Assembly: GCA_944321685.1 (NCBI GenBank)
Contig: CALUMH010000008.1
Span: 24,466 to 88,465, forward strand
Length of the DNA: 64,000 nucleotides
Source: an uncultured Muribaculaceae bacterium
GTDB taxonomy: Bacteria; Bacteroidota; Bacteroidia; Bacteroidales; Muribaculaceae
Direction of reading: 5' to 3'
Part shown: positions 17,949 through 24,926 of the stretch, piece after piece
How the letters are laid out: the number at the start of each line of letters is the position of its first letter
Position numbering within the stretch: the first letter of the stretch is position 1
Program-made: the position numbers and the translations under genes
Notes under the pieces: model-generated
What the model saw: only the letters and a program-made list of their open reading frames with translations
Told to the model about the DNA's origin: nothing
Database searches by the model: none

Positions 17949-18783
17949 AACTCATATCCAACCCTTTCACCGAATGGGTAAGCGCACCCACCGAGATGTA
18001 ATCTACACCACACTCGCCATATTGGCGCAAATTGGCAAACGTTATACCGCCCGACGACTCGGTTTCATAACGACCGTCAACCATCTCCACAGCCTTCTTG
18101 GTTAATTCGGGAGTGAAATTGTCAAACATTATACGGTCAACGCCTCCAAGGTCGAGAACCTGTTGCAATTCATCGAGATTGCGCACCTCGATTTCAATCT
18201 TCAAGTTCTTGCCCGTACGCTTCAAGTAATCGTGGCACTTATTGATTGCATTGGCAATTCCACCGGCAAAATCCACATGATTGTCTTTCAGCAAAATCAT
18301 GTCAAACAAGCCTATGCGGTGATTCATGCCACCACCTATCTTCACTGCTTCCTTTTCAAGCAATCGCATTCCGGGAGTAGTCTTGCGAGTATCCAGCACC
18401 TTGGTTTTCAAGCCTTTCAATTCCTCCATATACTTATGCGTCACGGTTGCGATGCCGCTCATGCGCTGCATTATGTTAAGCATCAACCGCTCGGTTTGCA
18501 ACAACGACTGCACACGGCCTTCCACCTCGAAAGCTATATCGCCCGGTTTCACGTGAGCACCGTCACCAATGAAAACCGTCATTTTCAAATCCTTGTCAAA
18601 ACGGTCAAACACCATGCGGGCAATCTCCACTCCGGCCAAAATGCCTTCTTCCTTTACCACAAGATGCGATTTCCCCATCTCGTCGGCAGGAATGCAGCAC
18701 AATGTAGTATGGTCTCCATCGCCTATGTCCTCGGCAAAAGCCAAGTCGAGCAATTCATCTATAAGTTCTTCTCTTGTCTTCAT
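17935..18783 (-). CDS. nadC: Nicotinate-nucleotide pyrophosphorylase (carboxylating)
   Basis: This 282-residue quinolinate phosphoribosyltransferase converts quinolinate and PRPP to nicotinate mononucleotide, CO2 and pyrophosphate in de novo NAD synthesis. Signature segments are EDIGDGDHTT, LLQTERLMLNIMQRMSGIAT, KVLDTRKTTPGMRLLEK, GGGMNHRIGLFDMILLKDNH, EIEVRNLDE and SGGITFANL with the final GVDYISVGALTHSV. Length and motifs are standard. Other NAD biosynthesis genes are not next to it. It has its own promoter at 18818-18848. Confidence 0.97.
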   Translation of the reverse strand: MKTREELIDELLDLAFAEDIGDGDHTTLCCIPADEMGKSHLVVKEEGILAGVEIARMVFDRFDKDLKMTVFIGDGAHVKPGDIAFEVEGRVQSLLQTERLMLNIMQRMSGIATVTHKYMEELKGLKTKVLDTRKTTPGMRLLEKEAVKIGGGMNHRIGLFDMILLKDNHVDFAGGIANAINKCHDYLKRTGKNLKIEIEVRNLDELQQVLDLGGVDRIMFDNFTPELTKKAVEMVDGRYETESSGGITFANLRQYGECGVDYISVGALTHSVKGLDMSFKAC

Positions 18784-18817
18784 AATATTCTAAAACAATT
18801 TCTTATTTGTTGTGTTG

Positions 18818-18848
18818 CAAAGTTACTGCAAAAAAACCAAACAGCAAC
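18818..18848 (-). promoter_or_regulatory. Promoter of nadC
   Basis: Minus strand GTTG (18848-18845), 19 bp, TAACTTTG (18825-18818), 35 bp before the nadC ATG. Confidence 0.7.
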
Positions 18849-18854
18849 CATTTT

Positions 18855-20333
18855 TCAAGCCTTGTCGGCACCGGGAGCCGAAGATGATTGCTTGCGGTTT
18901 TCCGATATAACCAGCAACTTATCACCGGCGTGCAATTCAAGGCTGCCATTGGGTATCATAAATTCATTTCCACGCTTAACGAGCATCACAAGTGTGCCGG
19001 CCGGAAGGTTCATGTCGGCAAGCCGGTTGCCGTCGAGCAAATCTTCGGCCGAAAGTGTCACATCACGTAATTGAGTATCTATCTCCTCGGGAATTTCCAC
19101 GCCAAACTCGCTGCCCTCTCGCTGCAAAGGCAGGTCGAGCTTTAACCATCGAGCCACGGTAGAAATAGTCATGCCTTGCAACAATAATGACAACAGTGTT
19201 ATGAAAAATACTACATTGAACACCGAGTCGGCACCGGGAATGTTTGCCACAACCGGATAAGTGGCAAAAATAATCGGTACTGCTCCTCGCAACCCTACCC
19301 ACGACACAAACAAGCGAGCCTTGCCGCTCATTTTCCTGAATGGCAACAGACAGGCAAAAACGCTCAACGGACGAGCCACCACTATCATAAACACGCCTAT
19401 TAGCAACGCGCTGCCTGCCATGCCCAACATTTCATGAGGATTAACCAGCAATCCGAGCGACAGAAACATGACTATTTGCACAAGCCACGTAAGCCCGTTC
19501 ATGAAAGTGTTGATTTCCTTGCGGTTAACTAATCGTGCATTGCCTACTATCACACCGGCTATATACACGGCAAGGTAGCCGTTACCCTTTACCAAATCGG
19601 TGAGTGTGAATGTCACAAAAACAAGGCTGAGCAACAAAATGGAATACAACGATGCATTCGACAAATTCACTTTATTTATCAGCCAAACGCTGAACTTGCC
19701 TGCCGCATAGCCTATCACGCCGCCAAAAAGGAATTGCAACCCCAGGTCGCGGGCGACTATGCCTAAACTCCAGTCGCCACCGCTGCCTATTACTTGAATT
19801 AAAACTATGGTAAGCATATAGGCCATAGGATCGTTACTGCCGCTTTCAAGTTCAAGCATCGGCCGCAGGTTATACTTCAGGTTCATGCGTTGAGAACGCA
19901 ACAAGTTGAACACCGATGCCGAGTCGGTCGATGACATTGTGGCGGCAAGCAACATCGACGTAAGCAGGCTTAACTGTATGCTTGTACTGCTCCAACCCGA
20001 AATGTAATAGATAAACAATCCCGTGAGTACTGTGGTGAGCAGCACTCCTACAGTCGATAGCAATACCCCTTGCACAAGTACGGGCCTCACTTCGCTGATT
20101 TTGGTATCCATACCGCCCGAGAACAGTATGATGCTCAATGCCATCATGCCTATCAGCTGCGCATCTTCGGCACTGTTGAACTGAATACCAAGCCCGTCGC
20201 TGCCGAAAAACATTCCTATAAGCAGGAACAAGAACAATGTGGGTATTCCAAACTTGTAGCCGGCCTTGCTTATCAAAATACTGATGAATATCAATACCGA
20301 CCCGATTAATAGAAAATTTTCGGCTGTAATCAT
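18855..20333 (-). CDS. CPA1-family K+(Na+)/H+ antiporter with RCK_C domain
   Basis: This 492-residue membrane antiporter has about twelve hydrophobic segments (residues 5-385). They include the family motifs PTLFLFLLIGMFFGSDG, LLAATMSSTDSASVFNLLRS and ELESGSNDPMAYMLT, where the Ser-Asn-Asp-Pro is the ion-binding core. The cytoplasmic end carries a TrkA_C/RCK_C domain (about residues 400-475, LPAGTLVMLVKRGNEF and GDKLLVISE), as in NhaP2/CvrA potassium:proton antiporters. It is the last gene of a minus-strand run with the C_GCAxxG protein and a glycosyltransferase, 24 bp after the former. Potassium export under alkaline or osmotic stress is the likely role. Confidence 0.92.
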   Translation of the reverse strand: MITAENFLLIGSVLIFISILISKAGYKFGIPTLFLFLLIGMFFGSDGLGIQFNSAEDAQLIGMMALSIILFSGGMDTKISEVRPVLVQGVLLSTVGVLLTTVLTGLFIYYISGWSSTSIQLSLLTSMLLAATMSSTDSASVFNLLRSQRMNLKYNLRPMLELESGSNDPMAYMLTIVLIQVIGSGGDWSLGIVARDLGLQFLFGGVIGYAAGKFSVWLINKVNLSNASLYSILLLSLVFVTFTLTDLVKGNGYLAVYIAGVIVGNARLVNRKEINTFMNGLTWLVQIVMFLSLGLLVNPHEMLGMAGSALLIGVFMIVVARPLSVFACLLPFRKMSGKARLFVSWVGLRGAVPIIFATYPVVANIPGADSVFNVVFFITLLSLLLQGMTISTVARWLKLDLPLQREGSEFGVEIPEEIDTQLRDVTLSAEDLLDGNRLADMNLPAGTLVMLVKRGNEFMIPNGSLELHAGDKLLVISENRKQSSSAPGADKA

Positions 20334-20357
20334 GACTTTACTTTTATGATGTCTCTC

Positions 20358-20846
20358 TTATTCTTTTTCGGTATATCCGTTACGCTCGTTAAGCATTTCG
20401 GCATAAATGCGGCAACCAAGGCCCACCATGCCCACGCATGGCCGCTTGCGGTAATATTCGTTCGTGCGGGCACTCGGCATGGTACCTTCTTTCACTCCGG
20501 GTTTCAACCCGAGCAACTCGGCACATATCAATGAGCCGGTTTCCTGCTTGAACCTGGCGGCAAGGTCCTGCACCAATTGGTAATTGTCGCCTCGGCCTTT
20601 AAGGTCGCCGGCAACCACCGACCCGTTTTCAAGCCCTGCAAGCAGGAACATCCCGTTGGCTCCGCCGCAAGTCAGCCTCATGCGGCCTATGCCGGCACCA
20701 AACGATGCCGAGACACGCAATGCCATATCCTCGCTCAATCCATACACATCGGCAAAAGCCAATACCACCGATTGAGCACAATTATACCCTTTCTTGAAAT
20801 TCTCCATTCCGCGCCGTTCGCGCTCTTCAACATCTAATTTTTCCAT
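20358..20846 (-). CDS. C_GCAxxG_C_C family redox protein
   Basis: The 162-residue protein shows the family's spaced cysteines: YNCAQSVVLAF, then GRMRLTCGGANGMFLLAG (the C-GCAxxG element with one Gly in place of the second Cys-like position), SLICAELLG, PCVGMVGLGC. The family (PF09719) is thought to bind a metal or cofactor through these cysteines, but no reaction is proven. The ATG shares a base with the stop of the upstream glycosyltransferase gene (TAATG), so they are translationally coupled. Confidence 0.88.
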   Translation of the reverse strand: MEKLDVEERERRGMENFKKGYNCAQSVVLAFADVYGLSEDMALRVSASFGAGIGRMRLTCGGANGMFLLAGLENGSVVAGDLKGRGDNYQLVQDLAARFKQETGSLICAELLGLKPGVKEGTMPSARTNEYYRKRPCVGMVGLGCRIYAEMLNERNGYTEKE

Positions 20847-21985
20847 TATGCTTGTTTTCCTAATACTTTCTTATAAACGTCCATTGTATTCTTTGCTATC
20901 GATTCGCGTGTAAACCGGTTTGCATGGCTATATCCCTGTTCAATCATCGACTTGCGCAGCCTGTCATCGCTCAAAATCTCACCAATTGCCGTTGCCATTC
21001 CGGCTTCATCGTCGGGGTCAACATAACGGCTTCCCTCGCCCCCGGCCTCTTCAAGGCACGACCCTGTAGCAGCCACCACAGGAACGCCGCAGCATAAAGC
21101 CTCAAGGACTGGTATGCCGAATCCCTCGTAACGCGACGGATATACAAATACAGCCGCCGACTGATACACCGCAGGCAAATCGTTGAAATGTATCTGCCTG
21201 AACAAGACATTGCTGCCAAGATTATACTTAGCAACATATTCTTTCACTTTTTGGGCATAGCCGGTTTCCCGGCCCACTATCACAAGGGGCAAAGCCATGT
21301 TACCCATGACCCTGAGAGCCTTCACCGCAAGCAGCACATTCTTGCGCTCCTCGACCGTACCCACATATAGCATGAATTGCCCCTCGGGCAGATTGTATTT
21401 TTCCCTCACCGATGCCAATTCCTTTTGGCTGCGCTCAACCCTGAACCCATCGTCGCATCCCTGGTACACCACATCGATTTTATCGGCACTGATACCATAG
21501 CTTCTCACTATGTCACGCTTGGTGCATTGGCTCACGGCAATTATGCGGTCGCTGTTTTCACACGCCCGCCTGAACTTGTAATCATATATAAGCCTGTCGG
21601 CCGGCTTGTAACAATGCGGATAATATAAAAATATCAAGTCGTGAATGGTTACAACCGTTGGCACTGTGTTATGCGAAAGCGGCAATTCGTTGCTGAGCCC
21701 GTGGAAGATATCAATCCCGTCTCGACTGTAATCTCGCACTATGCCACTACCCACACGCCACAGCCCCGACAGCATCCTGTCGATGCCTCGTTGCGGACCT
21801 GCAAGATTTATGTTTTTCCGACTTAGTAACGGTTCAAGCCGGTTGTTATATCGCAATTTAGGGGCATACAACACATATTCGTTTTCGGGATAATATTCCG
21901 AAAGCACATCCACAACAAGCCTGCTGTAATTGCCCAGCCCGGTCTTGTTGTTCACTGCACGCTTGGCGTCAAATCCTATCTTCAT
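20846..21985 (-). CDS. Glycosyltransferase family 4 (GT-B fold)
   Basis: The 379-residue glycosyltransferase starts MKIGFDAKRAVNNKTGLGNY and shows VTIHDLIFLYYP, IIAVSQCTKRDI, LYVGTVEERKN, FVYPSRYEGFGIPVLEAL (the E-x7-E motif) and FTRESIAKNT. This retaining group uses nucleotide sugars such as GDP-mannose for lipopolysaccharide or capsule assembly. An ORF start 33 codons upstream at 22084 is rejected because that stretch runs through a terminator hairpin and the promoter box at 22013-22020. The gene heads an operon with the C_GCAxxG protein and the antiporter. The acceptor is unknown. Confidence 0.9.
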   Translation of the reverse strand: MKIGFDAKRAVNNKTGLGNYSRLVVDVLSEYYPENEYVLYAPKLRYNNRLEPLLSRKNINLAGPQRGIDRMLSGLWRVGSGIVRDYSRDGIDIFHGLSNELPLSHNTVPTVVTIHDLIFLYYPHCYKPADRLIYDYKFRRACENSDRIIAVSQCTKRDIVRSYGISADKIDVVYQGCDDGFRVERSQKELASVREKYNLPEGQFMLYVGTVEERKNVLLAVKALRVMGNMALPLVIVGRETGYAQKVKEYVAKYNLGSNVLFRQIHFNDLPAVYQSAAVFVYPSRYEGFGIPVLEALCCGVPVVAATGSCLEEAGGEGSRYVDPDDEAGMATAIGEILSDDRLRKSMIEQGYSHANRFTRESIAKNTMDVYKKVLGKQA

Positions 21986-22012
21986 TGTCTGGGTTGAGCT
22001 ATGTAGTTTCCG

Positions 22013-22020
22013 CAAAGTTA
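22013..22020 (-). promoter_or_regulatory. -7 box of the glycosyltransferase operon
   Basis: TAACTTTG on the minus strand, followed by GCGG, 28 bp before the ATG at 21985. No TTTG at the -33 distance. It sits just downstream of the terminator at 22048-22079, which isolates this operon from upstream transcription. Confidence 0.6.
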
Positions 22021-22047
22021 CGCATAATTCGGGAGTAATACACATAA

Positions 22048-22079
22048 AAAAGCCCCGTACAATCACTGCAGGGGGCTTT
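22048..22079 (-). terminator. Intrinsic terminator of the candidate small RNA
   Basis: The stem pairs AAAGCCCC (22048-22055) with GGGGGCTTT (22071-22079), and six T follow on the minus strand. It lies 220 bp beyond the methyltransferase stop but about 130-160 bp after a -7 box at 22213-22220. Confidence 0.8.
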
Positions 22080-22208
22080 CTCATAAACGATATTTACAGA
22101 ATGTATTGCGATTGTCAATACACCATTTTCTCGTATTAACCAACTCGTATTAGAAGGTGTGAAGTATCAAGCCTTTATTATTGAAAATATAGAACTCGGT
22201 TTTATTAC
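22048..22208 (-). ncRNA. Candidate small RNA, about 160 nt, Pho-box-like promoter
   Basis: This is the only gap over 300 bases in the window (21986-22296). On the minus strand it holds a -7 box TAATTTTG (22220-22213) and an intrinsic terminator at 22048-22079, with no ORF longer than a few codons between them that has a ribosome site. The predicted transcript contains a hairpin with a perfect 7-bp stem (22102-22108 with 22116-22122) and two copies of CTCGTATTA on the plus strand (22130-22138, 22144-22152). Upstream of the -7 box a TGTTAC / TGTAAT pair 11 bp apart replaces the -33 element. The identity is unknown. A 6S-like RNA or a base-pairing regulator are both possible. The 5' end is estimated. 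Confidence 0.45.
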
Positions 22209-22212
22209 GTTG

Positions 22213-22247
22213 CAAAATTAAATCCCGATTATTACAAACCGGTAACA
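22213..22247 (-). promoter_or_regulatory. Promoter with 11-bp direct-repeat operator before the candidate sRNA
   Basis: Minus strand TGTTAC (22247-22242) and TGTAAT (22236-22231) start 11 bp apart. Exactly 10 bp then separates them from TAATTTTG (22220-22213). There is no normal -33 TTTG at 19-21 bp. This matches the arrangement in front of the TonB receptor gene. Confidence 0.5.
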
Positions 22248-22296
22248 ATCCCGTTAAAATAGCAATACAAATGCCGGCGCATATTTCTTATTCTCA

Positions 22297-23115
22297 TTAT
22301 TGTATTTTATAGCCGAGCAATGAACTGAAACGATAGCATAACCGTGGTATCCTGCCAAGGATTTGACCAAAGAAAAATCCCCACCTGTGCCGGAAAAATT
22401 TCATATAGTTTGCCTGGTCGATAAGCTGCAGTGCTGGCTCCCAACGTTCAACTTCATGCCCGTCGTCTATCCCCGATAAGATGCGGGCCTGTTGCCGCTT
22501 CATCGAATCGGGTTTCACGCCACGCTTGCTCATCATTGTACCGCACACGTCAAACCACAATTCACCTCCGCCGAAGCGCATGGCTATATTATGCAAAAAC
22601 CACCGCACCTTCACCACAGGAAAATACATAAGCACACCTTCGGCTACAAATATGAAGTTGCAATCCCGGTGTACATCGCGCAACTCATCCATCCACCCGG
22701 TTTCGAGCAACGATGCCGCAATGTAACAATCATCAGGTTGCTCGGGAATGAATTCACGGCGCAAAGCAATGACTTCAGGCAAATCGAGTTCATAAAACAT
22801 AGCGCCAGTATCACAGCCTATGCGTTGATAGCGCGTATCAAGCCCACAACCCACATTGACGACGACCGTTTTCTCATGTGATGCGACAAAACGCCTCACG
22901 GCATCATCAAAATACCGGCCTCGCACCAGACACCCGACTTCACTCAACGGTGCCCTGTCGAACTGTGAATAATCATACTCGATACTTTCCACAATGCGTT
23001 CCGCAGCCTTGTCGTCAAGAATGGGATTTTTGCGGTGACTCTCTTTGGCACGCATATAAAGCGGTATCAGCAGCGTCTCGGCCACAACACTCTTAAATTC
23101 ATGTTTTTGTTTCAT
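22297..23115 (-). CDS. LCM-family class I SAM-dependent methyltransferase
   Basis: The 272-residue protein is of the leucine carboxyl methyltransferase type (PF04072). It shows the early ETLLIPLYMRAKES segment, VGCLVRGRYFDDAV, the SAM-binding VVVNVGCGLDTRYQRI, FYELDLPEVIALRREF and the FVAEGVLMYF acidic motif. Many bacterial members act on small polyketide or unknown acids, so the substrate is open. The ATG at 23115 is chosen. An alternative at 23139 adds MFINNKRN. A promoter at 23175-23206 supports monocistronic expression. The downstream 200 bp holds the candidate small RNA. Confidence 0.85.
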   Translation of the reverse strand: MKQKHEFKSVVAETLLIPLYMRAKESHRKNPILDDKAAERIVESIEYDYSQFDRAPLSEVGCLVRGRYFDDAVRRFVASHEKTVVVNVGCGLDTRYQRIGCDTGAMFYELDLPEVIALRREFIPEQPDDCYIAASLLETGWMDELRDVHRDCNFIFVAEGVLMYFPVVKVRWFLHNIAMRFGGGELWFDVCGTMMSKRGVKPDSMKRQQARILSGIDDGHEVERWEPALQLIDQANYMKFFRHRWGFFFGQILGRIPRLCYRFSSLLGYKIQ

Positions 23116-23174
23116 ATTTCTTTTATTATTAATGAACATTCTTCGATTCGTTCATGAAAAAAAGACTTTATCTG

Positions 23175-23206
23175 CAAAAGTATCATACCGCTACTTCACC
23201 GGCAAT
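23175..23206 (-). promoter_or_regulatory. Promoter of the methyltransferase gene
   Basis: Minus strand ATTG (23206-23203), 20 bp, TACTTTTG (23182-23175). Confidence 0.65.
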
Positions 23207-23245
23207 CCCCATTAATAGGTATTTCAAACATTGCCATATACCAAC

Positions 23246-23287
23246 AAAAAAAGGTTGCCGCCTCCAAGCAATCGGGAAACGGCAACC
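23246..23287 (-). terminator. Terminator of the TonB receptor / lipoprotein operon
   Basis: GGTTGCCG (23253-23260) pairs with CGGCAACC (23280-23287), with an inner CC/GG pair, followed by seven T on the minus strand. It starts 30 bp after the lipoprotein stop. Confidence 0.8.
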
Positions 23288-23317
23288 ACAAGTTGTTGCG
23301 TATTTCTTCAGTATCGA

Positions 23318-24865
23318 TTAATAATCGGTGTTGTTAGGATCGAAGTTTGTCCAACCGTCCATCCAGTTGTCATCGGCGGCAAAAGCTCCAATGTAGCTTA
23401 CATTGTCCATGCCGTCAACTCCTTCAAACGAAGCGGCTGTCAGCAACGGGCTGCCTGCTTGCGGCATATAGCCGGCACCTATATTGTCGGGATCGGAAAG
23501 CATCAGCGAAGAAGCATCATCATATACTTTATTACCCGATTGCGACAAGAAGTAAGTGTGAGAATAAGATACTTGATTTGCATCGATTACCGTATCGTTA
23601 ACAGCATCGTAAAGGACATCTTCATATATGCCGTTGAAATCACTGCCAAGAATATCCATACCGGCAAACCAAACGTTTTGTACCTTTACAGTACCGTTCT
23701 TTGCCATGTCAACAGTGTTGCCGCGCTGACCGTCGATGATGATACCAACGGGGAAACCTACTGCTACCGAATTGTGGCAGTTCAAGCGGCTGCCGCGACG
23801 AATTTGCATGGCCGACTGGAATTGGCCGAGGGCAGAACCGTTATTCGGGAAGTAATCACCACCGTTGATGAATTCATTGGCAGTATTTGCAAAATTGTCA
23901 CGACCGCACGGGCCTACGAAAGTAACATTGCTGAATGTGCAAGTGGTATAAGGCTCGATATCGGCACCATCGCTGCAGTTATCCGACTCAAAACCATTCG
24001 ACCTTGAAGTATCGGCAATGCGGGGATCTCGGAATGACAGACAGAACTGAACGTTTCCGCTGAAACCGTTGTCGGTATCGAAATCATCGTCCCAACCCCT
24101 ATAAGCAATAAGATACTTGCAATCGACAGTACCGCCAAACCACTCGAACGAATCGTCGTTGCTGAACGATACCTGAACATGGTCGATCTTTGTGCCACTA
24201 CCCACCGAACCGAGTGTCAATCCGTTGATTTCCTGATCGGTTTGGAAAGGATAACCGGCAAACTCGATGCGAACATAGCTCAATACACCCGAGTTGTCGT
24301 CGTCGATGCTACCACCGTGATGACTGCGCGGGCCACCTTCGATTTGCATATCATCCTGGTTGTTGCGAGCCTGGCCGCAGATGATTACACCACCCCAGTC
24401 ACCCGGCTTGCGTTGTCCTTTCGGTGAATTAGAAGTGAACACAATAGGTTCGGTTGCCGACCCTTGGGCAATCAACTTACCGCCTTTTTCAACGATGAGC
24501 GATGCCATTGTGGTCTTGTCGCCCTTGATAACCGTACCCGGTTCTATGGTCAATTGCGCTCCGTTGGCTATATACACCCAACCTTTAAGCAAATATGTTC
24601 CTTTTTTAAGCGTTTGGTTGCCGGTAAAAACAAAATCTTTATCGCCATTACCAATAACAGTTCCTTCAGGATTTTCAGTACCATCTTCGTTAAACAATAG
24701 GTGATCACAGCTTACGGCACCATTGTCTGTTCCCCACACATAATCACCTTCACCGGGTTCCTCGGTTCCCGGACCCGAAGGTTTCTCCTCATCATCACTA
24801 CAAGACACCGAGAACATAGAGATACCGGCAATGAGTGCATAAACAAAATAACTTTTAAACTTCAT
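23318..24865 (-). CDS. Surface lipoprotein with parallel beta-helix fold, partner of TonB receptor
   Basis: This 515-residue lipoprotein has the signal MKFKSYFVYALIAG and lipobox FSVSC, followed by SDDEE, an acidic signal that sends Bacteroidetes lipoproteins to the cell surface. The body has regularly spaced short strands (GWVYIANGAQLTIEPGTVIKG, MASLIVEKGGKLIAQG, PIVFTSN, DWGGVIICG, GVLSYVRIEFAG) typical of a right-handed beta-helix. In the middle come many Asp-rich turns (GWDDDFDTDNGF) that could hold calcium. Homologues are known beside TonB receptors in Bacteroidetes but have no proven function. It is 61 bp downstream of the receptor gene and shares its terminator. Substrate capture for the receptor is the simplest role. 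Confidence 0.8.
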   Translation of the reverse strand: MKFKSYFVYALIAGISMFSVSCSDDEEKPSGPGTEEPGEGDYVWGTDNGAVSCDHLLFNEDGTENPEGTVIGNGDKDFVFTGNQTLKKGTYLLKGWVYIANGAQLTIEPGTVIKGDKTTMASLIVEKGGKLIAQGSATEPIVFTSNSPKGQRKPGDWGGVIICGQARNNQDDMQIEGGPRSHHGGSIDDDNSGVLSYVRIEFAGYPFQTDQEINGLTLGSVGSGTKIDHVQVSFSNDDSFEWFGGTVDCKYLIAYRGWDDDFDTDNGFSGNVQFCLSFRDPRIADTSRSNGFESDNCSDGADIEPYTTCTFSNVTFVGPCGRDNFANTANEFINGGDYFPNNGSALGQFQSAMQIRRGSRLNCHNSVAVGFPVGIIIDGQRGNTVDMAKNGTVKVQNVWFAGMDILGSDFNGIYEDVLYDAVNDTVIDANQVSYSHTYFLSQSGNKVYDDASSLMLSDPDNIGAGYMPQAGSPLLTAASFEGVDGMDNVSYIGAFAADDNWMDGWTNFDPNNTDY

Positions 24866-24926
24866 GTTGTTTTGATTTTTGAAAATGTTTAACAAGTAAT
24901 TATATTTCTCTCTTTTATAATAGTAG

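Noticed and set aside
21986..22084. Longer glycosyltransferase start with an MRKPPAVIV leader-like peptide over the terminator
   Set aside because: It looked like a transcription-attenuation leader, but the frame crosses both the hairpin and the TAACTTTG promoter box. The family start at 21985 fits exactly, and the peptide has no regulatory codon run.
22130..22152. Two CTCGTATTA repeats as a possible CRISPR or att site
   Set aside because: There are only two 9-bp copies, 14 bp apart, inside the candidate sRNA. No array, no integrase and no tRNA boundary duplication were found.
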